Source: Plectrocnemia conspersa (taxonomy: Eukaryota; Arthropoda; Insecta; Trichoptera; Polycentropodidae). From it: a DNA stretch of 64,000 nt. Positions 51,871 to 63,349 of this stretch are shown piece after piece. The notes beneath the pieces are model-generated. The model searched no databases. It saw only the letters and a list, made by a program, of their open reading frames with translations, and was not told where the DNA came from. Each line of letters opens with the position of its first letter. The first letter of the stretch is position 1. The position numbers were made by a program, and so were the translations under genes. The stretch lies in contig VTFK01000265.1 of assembly GCA_009617715.1 (NCBI GenBank), positions 310,001 to 374,000 of the forward strand. Reading direction: 5' to 3'.

Positions 51871-52689
51871 AGGACTGATTTATCTTTCGATTTCTCGAAG
51901 AGAAATAGTGTAGGACCCCTACAGCACTTTATATTATATATCCATATTATAATATGGTAAGCACCTATGTGTCATATGAAATATACCAATACACCGACGA
52001 AGTGATTAAATTTACCCTGTTATAAAAATAAAATAGAAACATACAGTATTTTTTTTATTTGTATTAACTTAAATATTATTTTCACAAAATACAACGCAAT
52101 AGATAGAATATGTTTTTAAAATGCTTAGTGATGAACCTGAAGTAATCACATAAAAGCAGAAAAAATTAAGGGGAGAAATATTGACAACATTAATGAAATA
52201 AAATTCAATGCATATAAAACAACAAATAAAAATTGCCTAAAACAGGTACAAAAAACGAATCAACATAATATATTAATTAACCTTTCAAAACTTGACAATA
52301 TTTAACGAAACGAGAGAACCTAGTGTTTCTTAAACTTTCACATAGAAAAACTACATTCTTATATACAGATAATACAACAAACTCATTGTGAAAATGGTTT
52401 GTTATTTAAAAAATTATATCCTGTTTTTGATCAACGATTAACGATCAAAATGCAAATTTTTGTAACGACATCAAATTTACATTTTAAACACTAAATAATT
52501 AAATGTAATTTATATGTAAAAAATATATTATTAAAAACACCAAAAATCCAAATGATATTTTTTTATACTTTTAAAAATGTCACAATATTTTTTGTCTACA
52601 ATTTTCAATTGTAATAAATCTAGTTTAAAAGCAAAAATATCTCTTATACTTGTGTAATCGAGCTTCAATCATACAGGGGGGTCGTAAAA
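51871..52689. other. AT-rich intergenic
   Basis: Nothing recognisable. Confidence 0.6.
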
Positions 52690-52965
52690 TGTAAAAGTGG
52701 ATTAATTTATCGTTCATTTTGTGGAGCTTTCGATTCAGTGTGTTGTAGGACAACGTATCGCTTTATCCTGCATAATTTACGTAGCGATCGTTTCGATAAT
52801 ATAACCGCAATTAATTTAATAACGTTTTAAATATTAATCCGGTTTTGACCGTTTGTTTCGGTATCGTTTAATTGATCTCTATTGAGCATTCGAATCGATT
52901 GATGCACGTTAAATAAATAGTATGTATTTATGCGCGCTTCACGCGTACGAAGCGCATGTTGTGTA
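52690..52965. other. CpG-richer noncoding island
   Basis: About 275 bp with many CGAT/ATCG words and ATTAATTT-type cores, ending in GCGCGCTTCACGCGTACGAA. No reading frame. Candidate conserved noncoding element. Confidence 0.35.
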
Positions 52966-53599
52966 ATGAATAATAAAATTGAGGCAACATCGAAATTTAT
53001 TACAAAAGCTTTTCTCTAATTAACTTTTTATTGATTTTCCTGGTTTTTATTAATTTGGACAACATTACACATAGTTGTTTTTGACATAATGATATGTTTA
53101 CTTTTTTATATCGTATATAATTACAAGCTGAAATTGCTTTACTTTTTATATTTTATTTTTTTGCTCCTAAATAATAACCTTTGAGTCGTCCAAAATATAG
53201 CTATAAAAATAATATGTTATACATTTTTTATAATAATATTAAAAAACTGTATAATAGCTTTTATTAAAGAACTTTGGTATATTTATAATAAAAAAAACTT
53301 AAAATTAGCAGTTAATCCATTTTTTAATCCGTTTTTATTTTTCTTGTACCAAATTTTCAAAAAGTATTTTAGTTTTTATCCCTTAAATTATAACTAAATA
53401 ATTAATTTAATTATATTGTACATTTTTTAATATATTGTAGTTAATAACAAAATTGTACACAAAAAAATAATATAAATCACTAATATGTATTGTATATAAT
53501 TATTTGTTTGTAAAATATGTTATATTATTGAAATAAACGTTTATAAAAAATTATATTCTTCCTTGTCATTCATTATCAAATTATTTGTACTATCTTGGT
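52966..53599. other. AT-rich intergenic
   Basis: Nothing recognisable. Confidence 0.6.
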
Positions 53600-54500
53600 A
53601 AACACAATCTGCCCAGAGCATTTCTTACTAAATATCTCGGAATAACTTTTGAAATTACCTGGGTAAAATTTTAAGAGATTCTCAGCTTTGTTAATAAAAA
53701 CGCGTTTCACTTTAAAGATATTTCTGTTATTCGTGATTTCTAATACACTTAAGTTTGCAGCATTTTTAACCTGCGCCTTTTTTAGAAGCATTAGGATTCG
53801 ATTTACTGTGTTCTTGTAGAAATATGTATGCCACTAAGCATTTATTTAAAATACCGAAGAGTGTTCTTGGAAATCCAACTATTCTTGACAAATACTGATT
53901 TTGGTTTTGGATCATTTTTAAGAGTTACGAATGCATCTTCTTTCCACGTCCCTTCGCAATAATCAACTCAGAAACATCAACTAGAACCAGCTCCTTAATA
54001 CACTGACATTTCACATTGTTTTGTCAGGTTTGAGACGCTCGTAATTTTGAATTACGTGTAATGTGTATAGTTGACAGGAAATTATTTTAGATTTATCTCA
54101 GTATTACAATCAGACACTGAATATTTTCACCATAATACATTACATACACGTGTAACACACTATCCAAATTATAATTATATACACGTATAACGCATGAATC
54201 GAAGTATATGTTACTATCAATATAACGTGTAGCACATTATGTGCATATCAAACGCAATAAACATGTTTCAAATATAAATACGGAATATTTAAATAAATAT
54301 TGCATCAGTTGCTAAATCTACTGGATCATACAGTCGTATTATTCACGGAGCATCCTTACTCCCTACGCTGTATTATAACATAAGTGCATCTAAGATGCAA
54401 TGTTACAGTTTTATTAATTATCATATATAGTTTGTATGATATTATTGTTATTTTTACCTACTAGGGCACGATGGTTTTAATTTAATTTAAATTAATAAAC
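53600..54500 (+). pseudogene. Decayed family A/B-type retrotransposon 3' end, copy 1
   Basis: Plus-strand readings TKYLGITFE, VNKNAFHFKDISVIRDF, MYATKHLFKIPKSVLGNPTI then LDKY, and FKSYECIFFPRPFA align in order with TKDLGITFE, VMRNAFHFDDLSVIRIL, LYVAKHFFKLLKGAVDNPAI and FRESRSRPLLMA of family A. Many stops and indels. The 3' end GGCACGATGGTTTTAATTTA corresponds to the family 3' end. It is older than copies at 14.4, 26 and 56.6 kb. Most of it is duplicated at 62383. Confidence 0.75.
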
Positions 54501-55248
54501 TAAGAATGTCATCCAACATCCATATTAACAGCATTATTTTTATGCCAAACATTAATATTTTTATTTCAATTCTGCCCATTTAAATTGATATATTCAATCA
54601 ATTTAGATAAAGCGAATTTTATATGACGTCTCTGCGTTCGTTCCGATGCGTGCATGGGCATCATTAGAGGCGACGAAGCCCCCCTAACTCGTAAAAAGAC
54701 GCACATTCCTAAGTATAATATATATGTATACATATGTATATACTAAAAAAGGGAAAAGCTTGAGACGTCGCCGCTTATATTTATTATTATTTAAATTTGT
54801 CGTTCGTTCCGCCATTTGGCGGCGTTTGCACAACATTCGCCGAGTTATTTTGTTATTCAGGCAATTTGAAGCCTCGCCGCTGCGATATTACGAGTTGAGA
54901 GCTTTAATGCGATTTATTGTCGAATGGTGAAATTACGGGCCGCCATGTAAGGAGAAACCATCCCTTATGTACGTACATGTACGGGGGAAATCGGCAGCGC
55001 ATGAACACTATCCTTAGTAGGACATATTATTATTTTATATAAATAAAGTAAATAACTTTAAAAATATACGTAATACTAAATTATGGAGTACTAGGAATAG
55101 GAAACGCTAATGGAACGCAAAACCTTCCTTAGTTTAAATATATATTTTTTATAAGAAAGTATAAGACCAGAGCCTCCTCTATGTATATAGCGTAGCCCTC
55201 TGTGTCGCTTTCTTCGCCGGATGCCGTGTGCATATTTTATGATAAAAA
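53647..55248 (+). repeat. Large direct duplication, copy 1
   Basis: Nearly identical to 62383-64000, beginning at TTTTGAAATTACCTG and running at least to the window end of copy 2. The offset drifts from 8736 to 8752 nt through small indels. It includes the decayed RT fragment and the CpG-rich island at 54610-55010. The right boundary is unknown because copy 2 is cut by the window edge. Confidence 0.92.
54610..55010. other. CpG-richer noncoding island (within duplication copy 1)
   Basis: About 400 bp of balanced composition with CGTCGCCGC, CGCCATTTGGCGGCG and CGCCGCTGCG words and a GTACGTACATGTAC run. It carries a 68-codon Arg-rich frame (54724-54930) with no domain. CGCCATTTGGCG is a 12-nt perfect palindrome. 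Candidate conserved regulatory element. Confidence 0.4.
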
Positions 55249-55584
55249 AATTCTCACGCCAGCCAAGATTCGTCGCTTTCATTCATGCAGATCTTAAAAT
55301 GAATTTACCAGGTTGAAATTCTAATAAGACCACAATCTTCACTTTTTCTAATTAAAACTATTTTGATTATAGCTCTATTTAAACATTTATGCAATGCCCT
55401 TATCATTATCGAACTCTTTTATATTCATTTTTAAAATACATAGCTTACAAATTATTATTTGATAGATTGCGATAAAGTGTTATAAATACAAGTTTTGTCC
55501 AACCAAGAACATATTGACGTCAAACTCCATACAAAGTCAAATGGATGTAGAAAAAATAAACAGAAAACAAAATAAAAAAAAAAA
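55249..55584. other. AT-rich intergenic
   Basis: Nothing recognised; the duplication may continue here. Confidence 0.5.
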
Positions 55585-55920
55585 AATTTCTGCTATACAT
55601 TCGAGGGGTGACAGAAAAGATTGAAAGTCTTAGTGAAGCACGATATCCAACCTATTTTCCAATCTAAAATCAAAATTGGTTCGATGCTTCCCAATGGAAA
55701 AGATCAAATAAAAAATGAATCCTAAGGAGTGTATCAAATCAAATCCTAAGGAGTGTAATATATATAGGACAATCAAATAGACGCATCGCACACCGAGAAA
55801 AAAACCCACAAAATTGCAGTCAAAATGATTAACAGTAAATCCGCTCTTCCCGACCATTGTTTTAATAAAGACCACAAGATCGACTTCAATTGCTAAAATT
55901 TTAAATCCACATGTTTTTAA
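55585..55920 (+). pseudogene. Penelope-like element fragment: RT C-terminus and GIY-YIG endonuclease
   Basis: Frames combined give YIRGVTEKI, then VLVKHDIQPIFQSKIKIGSM with LPNGKDQIKNES, then GVYQI, VIYIGQSNRRIAHRE and KSALPDHCFNKDHKIDF. The order IRG.T.KI, KIG..LP..KD, GVY.I, YIGQ..R.I..R and SAL..HC...GH..DF is typical of the RT-to-GIY-YIG region of Penelope-like retroelements. Stops (after NES and around YIG) and frameshifts show it is dead. It lies just outside the hAT element. Confidence 0.7.
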
Positions 55921-55971
55921 AAAAATAAGTGATAAATTAATATAATAATTAATACAAAATTACAATTATTA

Positions 55972-55979
55972 ATATAAAC
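55972..55979. repeat. Left 8-bp target-site duplication of hAT element
   Basis: ATATAAAC directly before CAGGGCTTCT, repeated exactly at 58448-58455. Confidence 0.95.
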
Positions 55980-56329
55980 CAGGGCTTCTCAAAATTTTTT
56001 CATTCACTACCCCATTTATGATTGTGAGTTTCTTCGCGACCCCAGATAAATATAAAATAAAGATGTATAAATATTTTTAGAATTTAGAATTTGCTTAGAA
56101 ACATACAAAAGTATAAAATTAAATATTTTACAAAAAGTTGTAAAATTGTATTTGTTATATTTACAAACATTATATGTCCTTTTTTCAGCAAAACTGCATT
56201 TTTTACAATAACGTAAATAAAATAAAATATTGAGCCAAATATATCGTCGCTGGTATATATTATAAGTCTACAAAAATTAAAGGTAAAAATCGTTTTTTAA
56301 TAAGACAGATGTGCTTGTTTTTTTACTGC

Positions 56330-56592
56330 TTAACAAATTAAATCTTGGTACAATATTTGACACTGCTGCTTAACATTTTTTAGCGATGAACGATATTGGG
56401 ATTTAATATGTGTTAAAGCTGAAAAAGTAATTTCACATAAATATGTGGTGTTGAATGGCAGAAGAACACTTAATGCCATATTAGGGATTGTAGGAAATTC
56501 AGTTCTAGTTTCAATCCAGAATTCAGTCAAGGGCTTTTATGGAAAATTTAATTTTAAATTTGAGTCACTCGAAAGCTCAGCAAATTCCTCTT
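56330..56592 (-). pseudogene. hAT transposase, C-terminal dimerisation domain
   Basis: Minus strand reads EEFAELSSDSNLKL, a stop after NFP, then LTEFWIETRTEFPTIPNMAL and SVLLPFNTTYLCEITFSALT then HIKSQYRSSL. The pattern FW...EYP....AL..LLPF.TTYLCE..FSALT.IK.K.RS.L is the conserved hAT C-terminal (dimerisation) region of the ZBED5/SPIN-like group. The junction with the retrotransposon is at about 56592. Confidence 0.9.
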
Positions 56593-57712
56593 GAACCTCG
56601 GTTGCTCAGATAATTTAACTCGGTTATTTTGGAGTTATTTAAGCAATCATAGACAGTTTGTAACCTATGGTGGACGATTGTCAAAAGAATATTTTACCCC
56701 TTCGGGGGTTCCTCAAGGATCCAATCTGGGACCTCTGCTTTTTGTGTTATTTATTAATGACATAAATACAGCAATTAAAAATTCAAGTTTTCTTCTGTAC
56801 GCAGATGATTTAAAATTATATAAATGCATTCGATCTGTTGTGTACTCCTTCTCTCTACAAAGTGATTTAGACTGTCTGTGGAGATGGGCTTCCATTAACC
56901 GTCTGCCCTTTAGTGTCGGAAAGTGCCATACTGTGTCATTTTCTCGATCCCATTCGCCATTAGCTTATTTCTACCATCTCGGTGGTAAAATTTTGACTAG
57001 AGAAACTTCCACTAAAGATCTCGGAATCACTTTCGAGAGCAAATGGAGGTTCTCTCTACACATACACGACGTCTGTGATAAATCTTCCAAGATACTCGGC
57101 TTTGTTATGAGGAATGCCTTTCACATCGACGATCCGTCAGTTATTCGCATCCTCTATGACACCTTAGTTCGTAGCATTCTTGAATCATGATCTATAATTT
57201 GGAATCCCCGAATAGCCAAATATTCCCTTTTAGTGGAAAAAACTCAAAAAATGTATTTAAGATACCTTTACAAAATGAAATTTGGTTATTATCCGTACTT
57301 ATATCCCAGCGCCTTTCTTTTAGGAGCGTTGGGATATAATTCGCTGAGTTCTCGCAGAAAGCTGTATGTCGCTAAGCATTTTTTCAAATTACTAAAAGGT
57401 GCTGTCGACAATCCAGCTATTCTCGAGGAATTCCAGTTTTGGGTTCCGGAACATTTTCGAGAATCACGATCGAGACCTCTTTTGATGGCAGCTAGCACAT
57501 CCGCACTTGCCGACTCGCTTATAGCTGTGGCCATCCGGCTCCTCAATACGCTGGCATTACATATTGATTAATTTAATGTTAGCTACGAGAATCTAATCCA
57601 ATTTGTATCATTTAATTTTAATATTTTATAATTTTTTGTTATGTTTAAGTATTGTTATATTTATGCTGTTAGGCCACGATGGTCTTAATTTAATCTAAAA
57701 TAAATAAATAAA
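56593..57712 (+). pseudogene. Jockey/CR1-like non-LTR retrotransposon, family A copy 3, inserted in hAT
   Basis: Same family as 14379-15650. One frame runs from the truncated 5' edge (NLGCSDNLTRLFWSYLSNHR) through GVPQGSNLGPLLFVLFINDI, FLLYADDLKLYKC and the thumb to LLNTLALHID at 57571, with a single TGA at 57188-57190 where copies 1 and 2 have GGA (ES-G-SIIWNP). A 6-nt deletion removes two residues in MAASTSALADS. The 3' UTR lacks about 100 bp present in copies 1 and 2 and ends GGCCACGATGGTCTTAATTT and then AATCTAAAATAAATAAATAAATA. It is the best preserved family A copy, so probably the youngest. It interrupts the hAT transposase and so postdates it. Confidence 0.92.
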
Positions 57713-58365
57713 TATGGCAAGTGATCAATCTCACTCAAGCTAATCAAAAAAATGGTTTTGAATTCAAGATAACTTTTTTAAAATCAATATTTGATATAAA
57801 ATAGTTACGAAACTGTGTTTCTAGCGCTTTTAAGTGACCTATAATAATTTTTTTTGCAATAAAAGTTTTAGAATGATTTTTCTCAATTATAAAATTGTAG
57901 ATAATGAAAAACATTTCGAACGAATCCTTTTCTATCCTACTTTTTTAAATGTTGATCTTTTTAATAAAAATTTAAATTTTATCATTTGAAGTAAATATAT
58001 CGCAATTGTTTCCTTGAAGAGACAGAGTCATTTTGAAAAAGGCCGCAAGATCACATTTATGTTCGGTTAAAATATTTCGATTTTCGTCCTTTAATAACAA
58101 TAATCTTTTTTTAACTTTAATCTTTTGATATCCATCTTACTTTCGCATGTAATAATAAATTTGTATAGTGGGAATCCGTATCGTTACAGAGATTTAAAAA
58201 TAAGCGGCTGTTAAGGGCATGGCTGTTAATAAAATATATTATCTTAACAGCATCCTGAATCACATCGTGCAATTCTGGTGCTAGTTTTTTTTGCTGCAAT
58301 TGCCTCCCGATGAATAAGGCAGTGAGTAAACGTTATATAATCATAATGAGCAGCTTGAAAATATG
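57713..58365 (-). pseudogene. hAT transposase, catalytic-region part
   Basis: Minus strand: FTHCLIHREAIAAKK then, after a frameshift, KKLAPELHDVIQDAVKIIYF, INSHALNSRLFLNLCNDTDS and LLLHAKVRWISKD. The pattern HC.IHREALA.K.L.P.L..V......VN.I...ALNSR.F..LC......H..LLLHT.VRWLS is diagnostic of SPIN/Charlie/ZBED5-like hAT transposases. Downstream, DENR/IL.EHKCDL-like remnants are scattered over several frames with many stops. The N-terminal BED finger is absent. Confidence 0.85.
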
Positions 58366-58447
58366 ATTTAAAACATTAATATTATTATTTTACATTAAAA
58401 TCTCGCGACCCCATTTGGGGTCGCGACCCATAGTTTAAGAAGCCCTG

Positions 58448-58455
58448 ATATAAAC
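58448..58455. repeat. Right 8-bp target-site duplication of hAT element
   Basis: ATATAAAC directly after AGAAGCCCTG; matches 55972-55979 exactly. Confidence 0.95.
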
Positions 58456-60373
58456 AATAACAAAAATACTTTAAATAAATACTAAATATATATTTAATAC
58501 ATACTCCAGCATACATTTTATACTCTTACAACTACAAAATAACTAAAACCAAAAATGCTTATGTCCACCATTTGTATGTATTACGCACTTAATTATTTTA
58601 GGAACACTAAACCATATATAACTCTTAATAATTTATCTGGACTCTTTCAGTGCATTTTTTGACGATCCTTATCTTAGGGTTTTTCTATTTAAATCAGGGA
58701 TTTGTGGCGACCAAAATGAGGTTCAGAATAGGTTTATCGTTTTTAAATATCCTAAATATTTTTTATACTGCTTTGGTTGTGTTAGGGTTAGCTATCATGC
58801 TAAAAATAAAAATTTGCATTTATAAAATGAAAATTAGATTCTTATTATTTCTTATTTATAATCCTTAAATGATATTGAAAATATAATATAAAAGAAAAAA
58901 ATCATGAGAGTTATGGTTTAAATAAAAAATATAGATTTCTAGCAAACATCTTTCAGATTTAAATTGAGTGATTTTACATTGATCAAACCAAAATTTTTCC
59001 TACATAGAAGATGGTATTAAATTATATTTTAATAACTCAATCCAGTATATAGATTTATTCTTTTTTGGGTCTAACATAAATTTGTTACGATAGAAATAAA
59101 AAAAAAGTATGTTTCAATTAAAAAAAAATACGATGAAAATTAATATCCAAATCTTGGCTTTTTTGAGTCGGATGATACCAGAGATAAAAAAGTGCAGATC
59201 ATGTCATATAATAACTGCATTTAAATCAATAATAACACTGCAAATAATAATAGCAATATGAAATTGAACTGATCAAAACCAAGATAGCTAAACTTTAGCG
59301 ACTTATAAACATATAAGATTACGAAAAACATATGACAATTTTTAATCAATATTTTTTTTATTATATTTGTAATTTGTAACCGTACTTTTTAAAGGCAATA
59401 TTGCATAATTATGTACGGCCACATTGTTAAAATTTGATTACCGATCTATGTTTTTAGTCGAGGTAAGCCTGTAATTATACACCCGTGTTAATTTTAATTG
59501 TGGGACTACTACTCTAAAATTAATAAACATAATTTTAATAATGTTGTTGTTAGCATTAAATAAGCTATATTATGGCAATTTATTCTGAGAACTATTGAAT
59601 ATTATATGATAGATATTATTAAAAAATAAAATTAAATTATTTATTACCATGTTCTTATAGCCATCTAAACTCATATATGTTATGTATACAGTCATGGGAA
59701 AACACGCATTCACAAAAAAAGAAAAGATTTCCATCGTAAAACGCTTGTCGTTGCTGTATTTTTCCCTCGATTGAGTTATAAATTGCCATGAAATAACAAA
59801 CGTGCAAGATAAAAATCATAAATATTTTACGAGCGATTCAAAAAGCCTTTCTCGAATTTCATATTGTATTATAATATATTTATTATATATTCCAGTGGGA
59901 TGAGACTCAAAAAGTTCGCAGAGTTACGCCAAATTGAAAATGTACGTTTTTTCCTTACTCTGCATATATCGCGGACGTAACAAAAGCTTTTGATACTAGA
60001 CAGCTTTAACTTATTATTCCTTTCGTTGAAAGTTACCTGAGTTAAATTGCTCATTAGACCTCGAATAATTCACCGTAATTGTTTTCCAGACTGACCACGA
60101 TGCATAAGGTTTAAGTACAAAAAAAATTAAAATACGCTAAAATATATTCATTATTAATGGGTAATATTTATTTTATTAATTGTAAATTATGTATATATTA
60201 ATTTAAAAGCACAAGTCTCTAATATTTGCTGATAAAAAATATATTCGAAGCAGCAATGTATTATATGAGAAAATATTATTCCCATAAGGTATTCAAAAGT
60301 AAGAGACATAGAGATATTTGTGCATTTACTTGTCAACTCGCTTAAGTTTACACAAACATTTTAGTTGTGACAT
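58456..60373. other. AT-rich intergenic
   Basis: No gene recognised. A 72-codon hydrophobic frame (58650-58868) looks like AT-rich chance. TACAGTCATGGGAAAA at about 59688 resembles the end of some Tc1-like elements, but no partner end was found. Confidence 0.5.
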
Positions 60374-60784
60374 GTGCGACAAAAAAAAAGTATTCCAATT
60401 CGGTCCTCCGTTGTCGACAAACTATCCGCAGTAATTAACCAAGTTCGAATGATAGAGTTTACTGTCTTACAATACCACCAATTGTACAACTTCTCATCAT
60501 TTGTCTTGTCAACCCAAACCAGTCCGGTCCTAATTGTGCGGTTGTTAAGACCACTTCCAATTCTCGGCTCGTCACCGACGAAGCTGAAAGTCTCGAAGAT
60601 GAGTAGTGTGTGCTTTGAGGGTCATTTGATTAGTAAAAATATTATTTTTAATACTGAAATTAAGAAGGCGGTACCCAAAAACAAAGTTTTCTTAGAATCT
60701 CTGAGTAACATGAAATCTTTACCAGCGGCTTTAAAAACTTTTCTCAGATGTTCACGTAATCATCATTCTAGAATTTATATGTAA
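60374..60784 (+). other. Unidentified 136-codon open frame
   Basis: The longest frame in the desert that is not a recognised mobile element. It has no recognised domain, signal peptide or transmembrane segment; the middle reads TSPVLIVRLLRPLPILGSSP and the end is basic. Composition is less AT-rich than its flanks. No splice-site support was identified. It may be a chance frame, a fragment of an old element or a retrocopy remnant; I do not assign a function. Confidence 0.25.
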
Positions 60785-61879
60785 GCTTTACTTGCAGGAA
60801 TATATTAATAAGAGGCAGTATTTGTATTCTACCTTAGACACATATCAAAGAAATCTCTTTTGAACTTTCCCTATTATGTATATAATATATTATGTTTGTA
60901 TATAATTTATAACATCAGTAAGATTGAATATATTACATAGCACATTTCTGTTGTAGGCACGTGCGTAATAAAATCACTATTTCCGGAAGTAAGTTGGATA
61001 AAAATTTTACTTCTACATAGTTTTTTCATAAAAACTTCCGCTAATCTATTATAAAATATAATTGACGTTACAGTTTAATTTTAACAAAAATATAATTGCT
61101 CTATCATAGCTAATTATAAACTTTATAAATACGTGATAGTTTATAAATGTCATATAAAATAAATAAATAAAATTCATAAAAAAAAATTATTATATAAGTC
61201 ATGTAAAAGCCAATAATTTTTTTAATTTACTATTTTTCTTTAAGACCATTATTACCGATATTAATTACGGAACTTAACGGTTTTCAACACGACTAGTTTA
61301 TTACATTTTTTTATGACATTTTGACTCGGAATATTTTGGTCATTATCATATCACTATTTCCTCTCCTCTGACGCATATTTTCCAGCTGCATGCTTTAAGG
61401 TTTGATATATTACATTAACTATATTATATTGATTTTTTCACTATTTTTTGTTGTTGTAATATTATTTAACAAGATTAATTATGTCAGAGTCATAGCAAAT
61501 TTAAGATTTTTTAATTAAAAAAACAATTTTTAAATCATATAATAAATAGAAATAGAGTTCCACAGAGTATAATAAATACCATGTGCTAATTGTAATAAAG
61601 TATACATTAGTCAGACTTATCGAATAAATTTTCATAAATAAAAATAATATACAAAAGTAGTTTCTTGATTTGGCTTAAATCACAAAATTTTAAATAAATC
61701 TTTGTTTTGCGAGCACTGGTCCAGTTCACGCATTTGATAACATTCTTAAAACACAACCCCCAAAAATTCCAAAAACTAATTTTATAATTAGTTCGTTGAA
61801 ATGTAATATTATATTTCTTGTTTAATAAATATTAAACTTAAAAATGTGATAACGACCAGTTTTTTGGTTACTTTGTCTG
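60785..61879. other. AT-rich intergenic
   Basis: Nothing recognisable. Confidence 0.6.
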
Positions 61880-62235
61880 GTAATGAGATGGTTGTATAAT
61901 GTCTTAACTGTATCAATAATTGCGTGGGTCTCTCAAATACAATTATCGAACGTCGATACAGTACATATTTTATGAGTGCGTGGGATCGATTTAGTATCCA
62001 TTTTGAATGTTAGAATGTTTCAGACCGAACGGCCTTGAAGATCAACATAATCGCGTTCAATATGCGGGTGGCCCATAAAAGTCAATAAAGTAGCGGTTCA
62101 GCTTAATTGGAGACCGCATAACCAACTAACCCTCAACCCTCTTCAATAACGATCGAAACGTTTGACCGGCAATTGTATACGAGTGCTATCGAATTACGAC
62201 AATGCGAACACAATTTAGTAAAATCGTTGAAGACC
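61880..62235. other. CpG-richer noncoding island
   Basis: About 350 bp with CpG-containing words (ATCGAACGTCGAT, GCGTGGGATCGAT) and no useful frame. Candidate conserved noncoding element, just left of duplication copy 2. Confidence 0.35.
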
Positions 62236-62382
62236 GTGCACTAACGGATATTAAAAGCAACTTTAACATTACTGTATGATTAGCGTTAAAAAAAATTTTT
62301 TTAAAAAATTAGTAAAACTTAAAAACCTAATGCTTCACCGCTGTCCCCCAAATTTTTTTAAAAATTTTAAGCGGGGCAATAA

Positions 62383-63240
62383 TTTTGAAATTACCTGTAC
62401 CTTTAAGAGATTCCTCAGCTTTGTTAATAAAACGCGTTTCAATTTTAAAGATTTCCTTTGTTATTCGTGATTTCTATCATTAATTCTAAGTTTGCAGCAT
62501 TTTAACCTGCGCCTTTTGTGCCATTTGTGATTCGATTTTTACTGTGTTCTTGTAGAAATATGTATGCCACTAAGCATTTATTTAAAATACCGAAGAGTGT
62601 TCTTGAAATCCAACCATTCTTGACAAATACTGATTTTGGTTTTGATCATTTTTAAGAGTTACGAATGCATCTTCTTTCCACGTCCCTTCGCACAATCAAC
62701 TCAGAAACATCAACTAGAACCAGCTCCTTTAATACACTGACATTTCACATTGTTTTGTCAGGTTTTAGACGCCTGTACTCTTTGAATTACGTAATGTGTA
62801 TAGTTGACAGGAAATTATTTTAGATTTATCTCAGTATTACAATCAGACACTGAATATTTTCACCCATAATACATTACATACACGTGTAACACATCATCCA
62901 AATTATAATTATATACACGTATAACGCATGAATCGAAGTATATGTTACTATCAATATATAACGTGTAGCACATTATGTGCATATCAAACGCAATAAACAT
63001 GTTTCAAATATAAATACGGAATATTTTAAATAAATATTGCATCAGTTTACTAAATCTACTGGATCATACAGTCGTATTATTCACGGAGCATCCTTACTCC
63101 TACGCTGTATTTAACATAATGGCGCATCTAAGATGCAATGTTACAGTTTTATTAATTATCATATATAGTTTGTATGATATTATTTGTTATTTTTACCTAC
63201 TAGGGCACGATGGTTTTAATTTAATTTTTAAATTAATAAA
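62383..63240 (+). pseudogene. Decayed family A/B-type retrotransposon 3' end, copy 2
   Basis: Duplicate of 53647-54500. MYATKHLFKIPKSVL and the 3' terminal GGCACGATGGTTTTAATTTA are readable. Because it shares the decay pattern of copy 1, it was copied as part of the large duplication rather than by a separate retrotransposition. Confidence 0.75.
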
Positions 63241-63349
63241 CTAAGAATGTCATCCAACATCCATATTAACAGCATTATTTTTTTATGCCAAACATTAATA
63301 TTTTTATTTCAATTCTGCCCATTTAAATTGATATATTCAACCAATTTTA

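Larger units (their letters stand above)
55980..58447 (-). mobile_element. hAT DNA transposon, defective, split by a retrotransposon
   Basis: Ends: CAGGGCTTCTCAAAATTTTT at the left and, read inward, CAGGGCTTCTTAAACTATGG at the right, with subterminal GGGTCGCGACCCC. A perfect 8-bp duplication ATATAAAC flanks both sides, as expected for hAT. The transposase is on the minus strand in two pieces (57713-58365 and 56330-56592), separated by a plus-strand non-LTR copy. Without that insertion the element is about 1.35 kb, and the N-terminal part of the transposase is gone because coding begins within about 100 bp of the right end. So internal deletion and retrotransposon insertion both contributed to inactivity. 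Confidence 0.92.

Noticed and set aside
58650..58868. 72-codon hydrophobic frame
   Set aside because: AT-rich sequence readily gives Phe/Ile/Leu-rich frames; no conserved feature.
59688..59705. TACAGTCATGGGAAAA resembling a Tc1-like terminal repeat
   Set aside because: No partner end or transposase within a few kilobases.
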